51,510 nt of DNA, from contig NZ_PQSR01000056.1 of assembly GCF_002920635.1 (NCBI RefSeq), forward strand, positions 1-51,510. Reading direction: 5' to 3'. This DNA is from Streptomyces sp. Ru72 (GTDB lineage Bacteria > Actinomycetota > Actinomycetes > Streptomycetales > Streptomycetaceae). Numbering within the stretch: the stretch's first letter is position 1; each line of letters starts with the position of its first letter. The translations under genes were made by a program, and so were the position numbers. Below the pieces are notes generated by a model. The model ran no database searches, had not been told where the DNA came from, and saw only the letters and a list, made by a program, of their open reading frames with translations. Positions 22,533 through 33,964 of this stretch are shown piece by piece.

Positions 22533-23012
22533 GTGAATATCGTGACCCTCCTCCCGTTCATCGTGCTCATCGGGGCCATGTTCCTGATGACCCGCTCGGC
22601 CAAGCGCAAGCAGCAGCAGGCCGCGCAAATGCGCAACGACATGCAGCCCGGCAGCGGCGTCCGCACGATCGGGGGCATGTACGCGACGGTCAAGGAGGTC
22701 AACGACGACACGGTCCTCCTTGACGCAGGCCCGGGCGTGGAGCTGCTCTTCGCGAAGAACGCGATCGGCGCCGTCCTGACCGACGACGAGTACAACCGCA
22801 TCGTCCACGGCATCGAGCACGACCTGAAGGCCGACGGCGCCGTCGTGCCGGACGACGCGTCCTCCCTCACCGAGACCGACGAGCCCGCCGCCTCTTCGGG
22901 CCCTTCCGACGACAAGGTCGACCTCGGCAAGAAGGACGCGGACGCCGCGACCGACGCGAAGGCCGACGAAGCAGAGCCGAAGAAGACCGACGGCGAGGCC
23001 GACGCGAAGTGA
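22533..23012 (+). CDS. yajC: Preprotein translocase subunit YajC
   Basis: A 159-aa accessory subunit of the SecDF-YajC complex. A single N-terminal membrane helix (IVTLLPFIVLIGAMFLM) is followed by the basic KRKQQQ and the conserved small domain RNDMQPGSGVRTIGGMYATV. From about residue 95 the tail is long and highly charged (KVDLGKKDADAATDAKADEAEPKK), longer than the ~110 residues of E. coli YajC, and likely disordered. GTG 22533 is chosen for GAAGGAA about 10 nt upstream. Confidence 0.95.
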   Translation: MNIVTLLPFIVLIGAMFLMTRSAKRKQQQAAQMRNDMQPGSGVRTIGGMYATVKEVNDDTVLLDAGPGVELLFAKNAIGAVLTDDEYNRIVHGIEHDLKADGAVVPDDASSLTETDEPAASSGPSDDKVDLGKKDADAATDAKADEAEPKKTDGEADAK

Positions 23013-23148
23013 CCGCACACCGGGCAAGGGCGCGCCATCGGCGCGTCCCGGCCCGGGCTGTGCGGTTTTCGCGTGGAATCCCGACACAATGGCATGGCCG
23101 CCCGTGCGCTGACCCCGCGCGCGGCGGCTCGAGAGGGAGTACGAGAAG

Positions 23149-24936
23149 GTGGCAGCACCGAAGAAGGGCCGGAGCGCGAGCGCCCAGAGCAAGCCAGGGC
23201 GCTCACTGGCCCTCATCCTGATCGCCATCGCGGCGCTCACCGGGGGAATGTTCGCCTCCGGGCACACCACTCCGCGTCTCGGCATCGACCTCGCCGGCGG
23301 CACCAGCATCACGCTGACGGCGGTCAACGAGCCCGGTCAGCCCAACGCGATCAACAAGACCAACATGGACACCGCGGTCGAGATCATGAACCGACGGGTC
23401 AACGGTCTGGGCGTGTCCGAGGCGGAGGTCCAGACCCAGGGCGACCGCAACATCATCGTCAACATCCCCCGGGGCACGAACTCCAAGGAGGCCCGGGAAC
23501 AGGTCGGTACCACCGCCAAGCTGTACTTCCGTCCGGTCCTCCAGCGCGATGCCTCCGGCACCGGCGCCTCGGCGAGCCCGAGCCCGAGCCCCAGCTCCAG
23601 CGCGGGCGGCAGCGCCTCGCCCAGCCCGTCGAGCTCGGCGAGCAAGAGCAAGGCGACGTCCGGCTCCGCGAGCCCGTCGTCCTCCGCCACCTCGCAGGGC
23701 CGCCCCGTCACCGACGCGCTGAAGGCGACCTCCACGCCGTCCGCCAAGAGCTCCGCGTCCGCCGCCGCCTCCACCAAGCCCTCCGCGAGCGCCCTGCCGT
23801 CCTCCAGCGCCGGCTCCGCCTCCGGTGACACGGCGAAGCTCCAGGCCCAGTACGCAGCCCTCGACTGCACCAAGCCCGAGCAGCGCGCCACGGCCGGCAA
23901 GGGCGCCAAGAAGGAAGATCCCACCGTCGCCTGCGGCAAGGACGGCAACGTGTGGAACAAGTTCCTGCTCGGCCCGGTCGCGGTCGACGGCACGGAGATC
24001 AAGAAGGCCCAGGCCGTCTACGACACGCAGGGCGCCGCCGGCTGGCAGGTCCAGATGACCTTCAACAACAGCGGTGCGAAGAAGTTCGCCGACATCACCG
24101 GTCAGCTCTCGCAGAAGACGACCCCGCAGAACGAGTTCGCGATCGTCCTGGACGACGAGGTCGTCTCCCACCCGTACGTCCAGACCGCCATCACCGGCGG
24201 CAACGCGGAGATCTCCGGCAGCTTCACCCAGGAGGACGCCCAGAGCCTCTCCAACATGCTGTCGTACGGCGCGCTGCCCCTCTCCTTCAAGGAGTCGAGC
24301 GTCACCACGGTGACCGCCGCGCTCGGCGGTGAGCAGCTGCACGCCGGTCTGATCGCGGGCGCCATCGGCCTGGCCCTGGTCGTGATCTACCTGGTCGTCT
24401 ACTACCGAGGTCTCGCGGCCATCGCCGTCGCGTCCCTGGTGGTGTCCGCGGTCCTCACCTACGTGATCATGGCGTTGCTCGGTCCGACCATCGGCTTCGC
24501 GCTGAACCTGCCCGCCGTGTGCGGTGCCATCGTCGCGATCGGCATCACCGCGGACTCGTTCATCGTGTACTTCGAACGCGTCCGGGACGAGATCCGCGAA
24601 GGCCGCTCCCTGCGCCCCGCCGTCGAACGCGGCTGGCCGCGCGCCCGGCGCACCATCCTGGTCTCCGACTTCGTGTCCTTCCTCGCCGCCGCGGTGCTCT
24701 TCATCGTGACCGTCGGCAAGGTCCAGGGCTTCGCGTTCACACTCGGCCTGACGACCCTCCTCGACGTCGTGGTGGTGTTCCTGTTCACCAAGCCGCTGCT
24801 GACGATCCTGGCCCGCCGCCAGTTCTTCGCGAGCGGCCACAGCTGGTCCGGCCTCGACCCCAAGCGCCTGGGCGCCAAGCCGCCCCTGCGGCGCACCCGT
24901 CGTCCCTCCGCCCCCGTCGACCCGAAGGAGGCGTGA
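23149..24936 (+). CDS. secD: Protein translocase subunit SecD
   Basis: This 595-aa RND-type subunit uses the proton gradient to help pull proteins through SecYEG. Visible parts are TM1 (LALILIAIAALTGGMFA), the conserved LGIDLAGGTSITL, the large extracytoplasmic P1 domain and a C-terminal block of TM helices beginning LIAGAIGLALVVIYLVVYY, with the conserved ITADSFIVYFERVRDE. Residues 135-228 are a Ser/Ala/Pro/Lys low-complexity insertion inside P1, absent from E. coli SecD. GTG 23149 follows GAGAGGGAG by about 9 nt. secF begins 3 nt after the stop. Confidence 0.96.
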   Translation: MAAPKKGRSASAQSKPGRSLALILIAIAALTGGMFASGHTTPRLGIDLAGGTSITLTAVNEPGQPNAINKTNMDTAVEIMNRRVNGLGVSEAEVQTQGDRNIIVNIPRGTNSKEAREQVGTTAKLYFRPVLQRDASGTGASASPSPSPSSSAGGSASPSPSSSASKSKATSGSASPSSSATSQGRPVTDALKATSTPSAKSSASAAASTKPSASALPSSSAGSASGDTAKLQAQYAALDCTKPEQRATAGKGAKKEDPTVACGKDGNVWNKFLLGPVAVDGTEIKKAQAVYDTQGAAGWQVQMTFNNSGAKKFADITGQLSQKTTPQNEFAIVLDDEVVSHPYVQTAITGGNAEISGSFTQEDAQSLSNMLSYGALPLSFKESSVTTVTAALGGEQLHAGLIAGAIGLALVVIYLVVYYRGLAAIAVASLVVSAVLTYVIMALLGPTIGFALNLPAVCGAIVAIGITADSFIVYFERVRDEIREGRSLRPAVERGWPRARRTILVSDFVSFLAAAVLFIVTVGKVQGFAFTLGLTTLLDVVVVFLFTKPLLTILARRQFFASGHSWSGLDPKRLGAKPPLRRTRRPSAPVDPKEA

Positions 24937-24939
24937 GAG

Positions 24940-26052
24940 ATGTCGAAGCTCGGCAACCTCGGCGCCCGGCTCCACCGAGGCGAGGTCGGTTACGACTTCG
25001 TCGGCAAGCGCAAGATCTGGTACGGCGTCTCGATCCTGATCACCATCACGGCCATCGTCGGCCTGGTGGTGCGCGGCCTGAACATGGGCATCGAGTTCCA
25101 GGGCGGGGCCGTCTTCACCACGCCGAAGACGAGCGTCTCGGTGGCCCAGGCAGAGACCTACGGCCAGGAGGCCTCCGGCCACACCGCCGTCGTGCAGAAG
25201 CTCGGCACGGGCGGCCTGCGCATCCAGATCGCCGGAATCGACACCGGCAAGTCCGACCAGATCAAGGATGAGCTCGCCAAGGACCTGAACGTCCCCTCGG
25301 AGCAGATCAACGCCGACCTGGTCGGCCCCAGCTGGGGCGAGCAGATCGCCAACAAGGCCTGGGAGGGCCTGGCGATCTTCATGGTGCTGGTCGTGATCTA
25401 CCTGGCGATCGCCTTCGAGTGGCGCATGGCCGTCGCGGCCCTCGTCGCGCTGATCCACGACATCACGATCACCACCGGTATCTACGCCCTCGTCGGTTTC
25501 GAGGTCACGCCCGGCACCGTGATCGGTCTGCTGACGATCCTCGGTTACTCGCTCTACGACACGGTCGTCGTCTTCGACAGCCTCAAGGAGCAGACGAAGG
25601 ACATCACCAAGCAGACCCGCTGGACGTTCAGCGACGTCGCCAACCGGTCGATCAACAGCACCCTGGTCCGCTCCATCAACACCACCGTGGTCGCGCTGCT
25701 GCCGGTGGCGGGCCTGCTGTTCATCGGCGGCGGCTTCCTCGGCGCCGGCATGCTCAACGACATCTCGCTGTCGCTGTTCGTCGGCCTCGCGGCCGGTGCG
25801 TACTCCTCGATCTTCATCGCCACTCCGCTCGTCGCCGACCTCAAGGAGCGCGAGCCGCAGATGAAGGCCCTCAAGCGGCGCGTCCTCGCCAAGCGCGCGC
25901 AGGTCGCCGAGGCGGGGCCCGTCGGAGAGACGGCCGAGGACGGCTCCGACGCCGAAGAGCCGCAGGACGCCGCACCGGCGGTCGTCGGCCAGCGCAGCCA
26001 GCCCGCGTCCCGTAACCGCGGTCGCGGCCGACCCTCCGGAAAGCGCCGATGA
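24940..26052 (+). CDS. secF: Protein translocase subunit SecF
   Basis: A 370-aa partner of SecD. Family features: TM1 (IWYGVSILITITAIVGLVV), NMGIEFQGGAVF, and the C-terminal six-helix part with GYSLYDTVVVFDSLKE and SINTTVVALLPVAGL. A ~60-residue basic, Arg-rich cytoplasmic tail ends in RNRGRGRPSGKRR. ATG 24940 has GAAGGAGG 8 nt upstream. Its stop overlaps the apt start (ATGA), so yajC-secD-secF-apt behaves as one cluster. Confidence 0.96.
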   Translation: MSKLGNLGARLHRGEVGYDFVGKRKIWYGVSILITITAIVGLVVRGLNMGIEFQGGAVFTTPKTSVSVAQAETYGQEASGHTAVVQKLGTGGLRIQIAGIDTGKSDQIKDELAKDLNVPSEQINADLVGPSWGEQIANKAWEGLAIFMVLVVIYLAIAFEWRMAVAALVALIHDITITTGIYALVGFEVTPGTVIGLLTILGYSLYDTVVVFDSLKEQTKDITKQTRWTFSDVANRSINSTLVRSINTTVVALLPVAGLLFIGGGFLGAGMLNDISLSLFVGLAAGAYSSIFIATPLVADLKEREPQMKALKRRVLAKRAQVAEAGPVGETAEDGSDAEEPQDAAPAVVGQRSQPASRNRGRGRPSGKRR

Positions 26053-26597
26053 CCGAGACGACCGACATACAGGCACTGCTGCTCAGCCGCATCCGGGACG
26101 TGCCGGACCACCCGGAGCCGGGGGTGATGTTCAAGGACATCACCCCGCTGCTCGCGGACCCGGCGGCCTTCACCGCGCTCACCGACGCGCTGGCGGAGCT
26201 GACCGTGCGGCACGGCGCGACGAAGATCGTCGGCCTGGAGGCGCGCGGATTCATCCTGGGCGCCCCGGTCGCCGTCCGGGCGGGCGTCGGCTTCGTCCCC
26301 GTACGCAAGGCGGGCAAGCTGCCCGGAGCGACCCTGCGGCAGGCGTACGACCTGGAGTACGGCTCCGCGGAGATCGAGGTGCACGCAGAGGACCTGTCGG
26401 CGTCCGACCGCGTGATGGTCGTCGACGACGTCCTCGCCACCGGCGGCACCGCGGAGGCCTCGCTGCGGCTCATCCGCCGGGCGGGCGCCGAGGTCGCGGG
26501 CGTCTCGGTCCTCATGGAACTGGGCTTCCTCGGCGGCCGCGCCCGACTGGAACCGGCCCTGGGCGGTGCCCCGCTGGAGGCACTGCTCCAGGTCTGA
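26049..26597 (+). CDS. apt: Adenine phosphoribosyltransferase
   Basis: A 182-aa purine-salvage enzyme converting adenine and PRPP to AMP. The PRPP-binding motif is VMVVDDVLATGGTAEA (about 120-135); FKDITPLL, GLEARGFILG and FVPVRKAGKLPG are family hallmarks. The start is coupled to secF through ATGA. A terminator-type hairpin follows before relA. Confidence 0.96.
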   Translation: MTETTDIQALLLSRIRDVPDHPEPGVMFKDITPLLADPAAFTALTDALAELTVRHGATKIVGLEARGFILGAPVAVRAGVGFVPVRKAGKLPGATLRQAYDLEYGSAEIEVHAEDLSASDRVMVVDDVLATGGTAEASLRLIRRAGAEVAGVSVLMELGFLGGRARLEPALGGAPLEALLQV

Positions 26598-26651
26598 GTT
26601 CCGCGCCGTACACCCCTGCTCAAGGCCCCGTCGGGCCGCAGGACACCGGGA

Positions 26652-26681
26652 GGCGGGCTCCGGAGGAATCCGGGGCCCGCC
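26652..26681 (+). terminator. Hairpin between apt and relA
   Basis: A 12-bp stem (GGCGGGC-T-CCGG at 26652-26663 with CCGG-G-GCCCGCC at 26670-26681, one G-T wobble) with loop AGGAAT. There is no T-run. Confidence 0.6.
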
Positions 26682-26802
26682 TCACGCGTTTCTCCCATTG
26701 CAGGCCGTCCTGCGGCCTGGGGGCGAGCCCGGAGCCCGGGATCGCTACCATGGGTGCTCCGGAGCCTGACCGGGGGACCCGGATCGCGCACGAGGAGCCC
26801 TC

Positions 26803-29319
<2,517 letters not shown>

Positions 29320-29338
29320 CCGGACGCCACAGCACACG

Positions 29339-29374
29339 AAGGGGCTCCCGTACCGAGGTGCGGGAGCCCCTTTT
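29339..29374. terminator. Terminator between convergent relA and DUF349 genes
   Basis: A perfect 12-bp stem (29339-29350 with 29361-29372, AAGGGGCTCCCG/CGGGAGCCCCTT) with a 10-nt loop, continuing into TTTT on the + strand. It lies 11 nt from the start of the DUF349 stop and probably acts both ways. Confidence 0.9.
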
Positions 29375-29384
29375 CAGTCGGCCG

Positions 29385-30614
29385 TCAGCCGCCGAACTCC
29401 TGGAGCCCCTTCAGGGCCTGGTCCAGGAGCGCCTGGCGGCCCTCCAGCTCCTTCTCCAGCTTCTCGGCCTTCGCGGTGTTGCCCGCCGACCGGGCCTGCT
29501 CGATCTGCGTCCGCAGCTTGTCCACGGCCGCCTGCAACTGACCGGTCAGGCCCTCCGCACGCGCCCGCGCCTCCGGGTTCGTACGCCGCCACTCGGCCTC
29601 CTCGGCCTCCTGGATGGCCCGGTCGACGGCGTGCATCCGGCCCTCGACCCGCGCCCGGGCGTCCCGCGGCACATGCCCGATGGCCTCCCAGCGCTCGTTG
29701 ATCGAGCGGAAGGCGGCCCGGGCGGCCTTCAGGTCGGTGATCGGCAGCAGCTTCTCCGCCTCCTCGGCCAGCTCCTCCTTCAGCTTGAGGTTCTCGGCCT
29801 GCTCGGCGTCCCGCTCCGCGAAGACCGAGCTGCGCGCGGCGAAGAACACGTCCTGCGCACCGCGGAACCGGTTCCACAGGTCGTCCTCGTGCTCCCGCTG
29901 CGCGCGGCCGGCGGCCTTCCACTCGGCCATCAGCTCGCGGTAGCGCGCTGCCGTCGGCCCCCAGTCCGTCGAACCCGACAGCGCCTCGGCCTCGGCGACC
30001 AGCCTCTCCTTGGTCTTGCGGGCCTCCTCGCGCTGTGCGTCCAGCTGCGCGAAGTGCGCCTTGCGACGCTTGGAGAACGCCGACCGCGCGTGCGAGAAGC
30101 GGTGCCACAGCTCGTCGTCCGACTTCCGGTCGAGCCGCGGCAGCCCCTTCCAGGTGTCCACCAGCGACCGCAGCCGCTCACCGGCCGCCCGCCACTGGTC
30201 GGACTGCGCCAGCTGCTCCGCCTCCGCGACCAGCGCCTCCTTGGCGTGGCGGGCCTCGTCGGACTGCCGGGCCCGCTGTGCCTTGCGCTCCTCACGGCGC
30301 GCCTCGACGATCTCCACGAGCTTGTCCAGGCGGGCGCGCAGCGCGTCCAGGTCGCCGACCGCGTGATGGGCGTCCACCTGCTCGCGCAGGTGGTCGATGG
30401 CGGCCATGGCGTCCTTCGCCGACAGGTCGGTGGTCTGCACTCGCTTCTCGAGGAGGCCGATCTCGACCACCAGGCCCTCGTACTTGCGCTCGAAGTAGGC
30501 CAGCGCCTCCTCGGGGGAGCCGGCCTGCCAGGAACCGACGACCTTCTCGCCATCGGCCGTCCGCACGTACACGGTCCCCGTCTCGTCGACGCGGCCCCAC
30601 GGGTCGCTGCTCAC
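29385..30614 (-). CDS. DUF349 domain protein
   Basis: A 409-aa, highly charged, almost entirely helical protein built of repeated ~70-residue units with the DUF349 pattern W-x3-G-x11-LW-x-RF (WKGLPRLDRKSDDELWHRF, WKAAGRAQREHEDDLWNRF, WEAIGHVPRDARARV). It is likely an elongated coiled-coil scaffold; no enzyme motif is seen. The family is typically found beside relA in actinobacteria, so a link to ribosome or stress physiology is possible but unproven. GTG 30614 has GGAGGAGG about 6 nt upstream. Confidence 0.9.
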   Translation of the reverse strand: MSSDPWGRVDETGTVYVRTADGEKVVGSWQAGSPEEALAYFERKYEGLVVEIGLLEKRVQTTDLSAKDAMAAIDHLREQVDAHHAVGDLDALRARLDKLVEIVEARREERKAQRARQSDEARHAKEALVAEAEQLAQSDQWRAAGERLRSLVDTWKGLPRLDRKSDDELWHRFSHARSAFSKRRKAHFAQLDAQREEARKTKERLVAEAEALSGSTDWGPTAARYRELMAEWKAAGRAQREHEDDLWNRFRGAQDVFFAARSSVFAERDAEQAENLKLKEELAEEAEKLLPITDLKAARAAFRSINERWEAIGHVPRDARARVEGRMHAVDRAIQEAEEAEWRRTNPEARARAEGLTGQLQAAVDKLRTQIEQARSAGNTAKAEKLEKELEGRQALLDQALKGLQEFGG

Positions 30615-30686
30615 AGCGCCTCCTCCACATGATGCCTGCGAGGAGCCTCAGCGCCCCCGGGCATCGTCCACAGTTTCGTCACGGCC

Positions 30687-30716
30687 AACATAGGCGACCG
30701 GCGGGGCGGCTGTCCG
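30687..30716 (-). promoter_or_regulatory. Promoter of the DUF349 gene
   Basis: On the minus strand CGGACA (30711-30716) and TATGTT (30687-30692) are separated by 18 bp, about 73 nt before the GTG start. It fits a vegetative promoter moderately well. Confidence 0.4.
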
Positions 30717-30749
30717 CATCCCGCGCGACCGAAATTCAGCTGTTGACGT

Positions 30750-31571
30750 TCAGGATTTCGTCACCGTCGCCTTGTTGATCACGACGGTCGCGTTCGGCGC
30801 CCCGTCGCCCTGGCCGGTGCTCTCGCCGGCGGCGGCGATTTTCTTCAGCACCTTCATGCCGGCGGCGTCGATGGTGCCGAACGGGGTGTAGCTGGGCGGC
30901 AACTGACTGTCCTGGTAGACGAGGAAGAACTGGCTGCCGCCGGTGTGCTTCTGCCCGGTGTTCGCCATGGCGACGGTGCCCGCCGGATACACGTTCCCCT
31001 TCAGGCTCTTGTCCTTCAGGTTCTCGTCCGGGAGCGTGTAACCGGGGCCGCCCATGCCGGTGCCCTTGGGGTCGCCGCACTGCAGCACGTAGATGCCGTT
31101 GGTGGTGAGCCGGTGGCACTTGGTGTGGTCGAAGAAGCCCTGCGCGGCGAGGAAGTTGAACGAGTTCACCGTGTGCGGGGCCGCGGCCGTCTTCATCGCG
31201 ACGCCGATGTCACCGCACGTGGTCGCCAGCTTCATCGTGTACTCCGCCGACGTGTCGATGGTCATCGCCGGCTCCTTCTTCCAGCTCAGCGACTTGACCT
31301 TGCCCGGGGCGGGCTTCGCACAGGGGTCCGGCGCCTTGCTGGTCGGGGCGGCGCTCGGGGACACCTCGGCGCCCGCGTTGGCCTTCTTGCCGTCGTTCTT
31401 GAAGACCCCGGCCGTGTACGACACCACGCTGCCCACAAGCAACACGCCGAGGACCGACGCGATCACGGAATTGCGCATCCGTGCCTTGCGCCGCGCCTCC
31501 GTACGCCGCTGCTGCTGCCGCAAGAACTTCTCCCGGGCGAGCTGTCGCCGCCGCTGTTCCTGGCTGACCAC
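30750..31571 (-). CDS. Membrane-anchored cyclophilin-type peptidyl-prolyl cis-trans isomerase
   Basis: A 273-aa protein: a basic Gln/Arg-rich cytoplasmic N-terminus (RRRQLAREKFLRQQQRR), one membrane helix (SVIASVLGVLLVGSVVSYTAG, about 35-55), a ~50-residue linker, then a cyclophilin domain (TVNSFNFLAAQGFFDHTKCHRL, GDPKGTGMGGPGY, ANTGQKHTGGSQFFL, FGTI). It probably helps secreted proteins fold outside the membrane. GTG 31571 follows GAGGAGA by about 8 nt. The M. tuberculosis gene at this position is also a membrane-type cyclophilin (ppiB). Convergence and divergence make it the head of a minus-strand pair with DUF349. Confidence 0.93.
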   Translation of the reverse strand: MVSQEQRRRQLAREKFLRQQQRRTEARRKARMRNSVIASVLGVLLVGSVVSYTAGVFKNDGKKANAGAEVSPSAAPTSKAPDPCAKPAPGKVKSLSWKKEPAMTIDTSAEYTMKLATTCGDIGVAMKTAAAPHTVNSFNFLAAQGFFDHTKCHRLTTNGIYVLQCGDPKGTGMGGPGYTLPDENLKDKSLKGNVYPAGTVAMANTGQKHTGGSQFFLVYQDSQLPPSYTPFGTIDAAGMKVLKKIAAAGESTGQGDGAPNATVVINKATVTKS

Positions 31572-31738
31572 GGGGTTTTCTCCTCATGCGTCTCGTCCGC
31601 CGACCGGTACGCGTGCGTCTGGTGTGCCGACCGCATGCGTGTGCCCCGTACCGTATATGGGTTCGCTGAGGAATCGGCAGCGCCGGTAGGCTCTGACCCA
31701 CAGCCAGTGACGCCCGTACGACACAACGAAGGACGATC

Positions 31739-32446
31739 GTGCTGATTGCCGGGTTCCCCGCCGGGGCCTGGGGGACCAACTGTTACCTGGTCGCCCCCGC
31801 CGCGGGTGAGGAGTGCGTGATCATCGACCCCGGCCACCAGGCCGCCCGGGGAGTCGAGGACGCGCTCGAGAAGCATCGGCTCAAGCCCGTCGCGGTCGTC
31901 CTCACCCACGGCCACATCGATCACGTGGCCTCGGTCGTCCCGGTGTGCGGCGCGCACGACGTGCCGGCGTGGATCCACCCCGACGACCGGTACATGATGA
32001 GCGACCCGGAGAAGGCCCTCGGGCGTTCCATCGGTATGCCTCTGATGGGCGAGCTGACCGTGGGGGAGCCGGACGACGTCAAGGAGCTGACCGACGGCAC
32101 GACCCTGCGGCTGGCCGGTCTGGAGCTGTCCGTCGCGCACGCGCCCGGCCATACCAAGGGGTCGGTGACCTTCGGCCTGCCCGAGGCGGCGGACATCCCG
32201 CCGATCCTCTTCTCGGGCGACCTGCTGTTCGCCGGCTCCATCGGACGCACCGACCTGCCCGGCGGTGACATGGCCGAGATGCTCGACTCGCTGGCCCGCG
32301 TGTGCCTGCCGCTCGACGACTCGACCGTGGTGCTGTCCGGCCACGGCCCCCAGACGACCATCGGCCGCGAACGTGCCACCAACCCCTATCTGCGGCAGGT
32401 GGCCGCCGGCCAGGGAGCCCAGGAGGCTCCCCGACGAGGAATGTGA
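31739..32446 (+). CDS. MBL-fold metallo-hydrolase (glyoxalase II-like)
   Basis: A 235-aa metallo-beta-lactamase fold enzyme with the dinuclear metal motif THGHIDH (HxHxDH, about residues 57-63), later His in APGHTKGS, Asp in FSGDLLFAG and His in LSGHGPQT. The family includes hydroxyacylglutathione hydrolases; Streptomyces uses mycothiol, so the true thioester substrate is uncertain. GTG 31739 is supported by GAAGGA 5 nt upstream. hisS starts 13 nt after its stop, a pairing also seen in mycobacteria. Confidence 0.9.
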   Translation: MLIAGFPAGAWGTNCYLVAPAAGEECVIIDPGHQAARGVEDALEKHRLKPVAVVLTHGHIDHVASVVPVCGAHDVPAWIHPDDRYMMSDPEKALGRSIGMPLMGELTVGEPDDVKELTDGTTLRLAGLELSVAHAPGHTKGSVTFGLPEAADIPPILFSGDLLFAGSIGRTDLPGGDMAEMLDSLARVCLPLDDSTVVLSGHGPQTTIGRERATNPYLRQVAAGQGAQEAPRRGM

Positions 32447-32459
32447 CGAGAGACCTTCC

Positions 32460-33722
32460 GTGAGCACCTTCAAGGCCCCCAAGGGCACGTACGACCTGAT
32501 CCCGCCGGACTCGGCCAAGTACCTGGCCGTCCGCGAGGCGATCGCGGCGCCGCTGCGCAACTCCGGCTACGGCTACATCGAGACGCCGGGCTTCGAGAAC
32601 GTGGAACTGTTCGCGCGCGGCGTGGGCGAGTCCACGGACATCGTGACGAAGGAGATGTACGCCTTCGAGACGAAGGGCGGCGACAAGCTGGCCCTGCGCC
32701 CCGAGGGCACGGCGTCCGTGCTGCGCGCCGCCCTCGAGGCCAACCTGCACAAGGCGGGCAACCTGCCGGTCAAGCTCTGGTACTCGGGCTCGTACTACCG
32801 CTACGAGCGCCCGCAGAAGGGCCGCTACCGCCACTTCTCGCAGGTCGGCGCGGAGGCGATCGGCGCCGAGGACCCGGCCCTCGACGCCGAACTGATCATC
32901 CTGGCGGACCAGGCGTACCGCTCCCTGGGCCTGCGGAACTTCCGCATCCTGCTCAACTCGCTGGGCGACAAGGAGTGCCGCCCGGTGTACCGCTCCGCGC
33001 TCCAGGACTTCCTGCGCGGCCTGGACCTGGACGAGGACACGCGGCACCGCATCGACATCAACCCGCTGCGCGTGCTGGACGACAAGCGGGAGTCGGTCCA
33101 GAAGCAGCTGGACGGCGCGCCGCTGCTGCGTGACTACCTCTGCGACGCCTGCAAGGCGTACCACGAGGAGGTACGCGAGCTGATCACCGCGGCGGGCGTC
33201 GCCTTCGAGGACGACCCCAAGCTGGTGCGCGGCCTGGACTATTACACGCGGACGACGTTCGAGTTCGTCCACGACGGCCTGGGCTCGCAGTCCGCGGTGG
33301 GCGGCGGCGGCCGCTACGACGGCCTTTCCGAGATGATCGGCGGCCCCGCGCTGCCGTCGGTGGGCTGGGCGCTGGGCGTCGACCGTACGGTACTGGCGCT
33401 GGAGGCCGAGGGGATCGAGCTGCAACTCCCGGCCAGCACCAGCGTGTTCGCGGTCCCGCTGGGCGAGGAGGCCCGCCGCGTGCTGTTCGCCAAGGTCACG
33501 GAGCTGCGCAAGCTCGGTGTCGCGGCGGACTTCGCGTACGGCGGCAAGGGGCTGAAGGGCGCGATGAAGAACGCCAACCGCAGTGGTGCCCGCTTCACGA
33601 TCGTCGCCGGTGAGCGTGATCTCGCGGAGGGCGTGGTGCAGCTGAAGGACATGGAGTCCGGGGAGCAGGTGGCGGTCGGCGTCAACGAGATCGTGGCGGA
33701 ACTGGAGTCCCGCCTGGGCTGA
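32460..33722 (+). CDS. hisS: Histidyl-tRNA synthetase
   Basis: A 420-aa class II synthetase. Motif 2 region YRYERPQKGRYRHFSQVGAE, the histidine-binding LVRGLDYYTRTTFEF and motif 3 GGGGRYDGLSEMIGG...GWALGVDR are all present, followed by a C-terminal anticodon-binding domain (AVPLGEEARRVLF...GERDLAEG). GTG 32460 begins exactly where family homology begins (STFKAPKGTYD). Only a weak GA-rich stretch precedes it, consistent with coupling to the hydrolase gene upstream. Confidence 0.96.
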   Translation: MSTFKAPKGTYDLIPPDSAKYLAVREAIAAPLRNSGYGYIETPGFENVELFARGVGESTDIVTKEMYAFETKGGDKLALRPEGTASVLRAALEANLHKAGNLPVKLWYSGSYYRYERPQKGRYRHFSQVGAEAIGAEDPALDAELIILADQAYRSLGLRNFRILLNSLGDKECRPVYRSALQDFLRGLDLDEDTRHRIDINPLRVLDDKRESVQKQLDGAPLLRDYLCDACKAYHEEVRELITAAGVAFEDDPKLVRGLDYYTRTTFEFVHDGLGSQSAVGGGGRYDGLSEMIGGPALPSVGWALGVDRTVLALEAEGIELQLPASTSVFAVPLGEEARRVLFAKVTELRKLGVAADFAYGGKGLKGAMKNANRSGARFTIVAGERDLAEGVVQLKDMESGEQVAVGVNEIVAELESRLG

Positions 33723-33779
33723 CCCCGCCGGGGGCGGAGGCCGCGCGGGTCTCGCCCCGCCCCCCTACCCTTCCCGTCC

Positions 33780-33799
33780 CTGGGGGCTACCGCCCCCAG
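33780..33799. terminator. Hairpin terminator between hisS and the response regulator
   Basis: Perfect 8-bp arms CTGGGGGC and GCCCCCAG with loop TACC, followed by CCCCCTTT on the + strand. It is supplied by repeat copy 2. Confidence 0.65.
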
Positions 33800-33844
33800 C
33801 CCCCTTTCGGCCTTGCGGCCTCGTCCTCGAACGCCGGACGGGCT
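33780..33844 (-). repeat. Dispersed intergenic repeat, copy 2 (inverted relative to copy 1)
   Basis: Read on the minus strand it carries AGCCCGTCCGG, TTCGAGGACGAGGCCG, AGGCCGA and a terminal CTGGGGGC/GCCCCCAG hairpin in the same order as 9391-9487, without the 30-bp nested element. It lies between convergent hisS and the response regulator gene. Confidence 0.75.
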
Positions 33845-33887
33845 GATCATGGCGACCGGCGCAGGGAACGCGGTCCGTGCCGGGGCC

Positions 33888-33964
33888 GGGGCGGAGCCCC
33901 TGTGGCGTCGACGGGGCGGAGCCCCGGAGGACGGGACGGGTGGGGGCGCCGGGGGCGGAACCCC
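33888..33964. repeat. Three GGGGCGGAGCCCC-type palindromes
   Basis: GGGGCGGAGCCCC occurs at 33888-33900 and 33913-33925, and a variant GGGGGCGGAACCCC at 33951-33964 abuts the response regulator stop codon. This short palindrome is common in Streptomyces intergenic DNA. Confidence 0.6.

Noticed and set aside
23551..23832. The repetitive secD segment as a CRISPR or tandem-repeat array
   Set aside because: It is in-frame Ser/Ala/Pro coding sequence without fixed repeat/spacer units.
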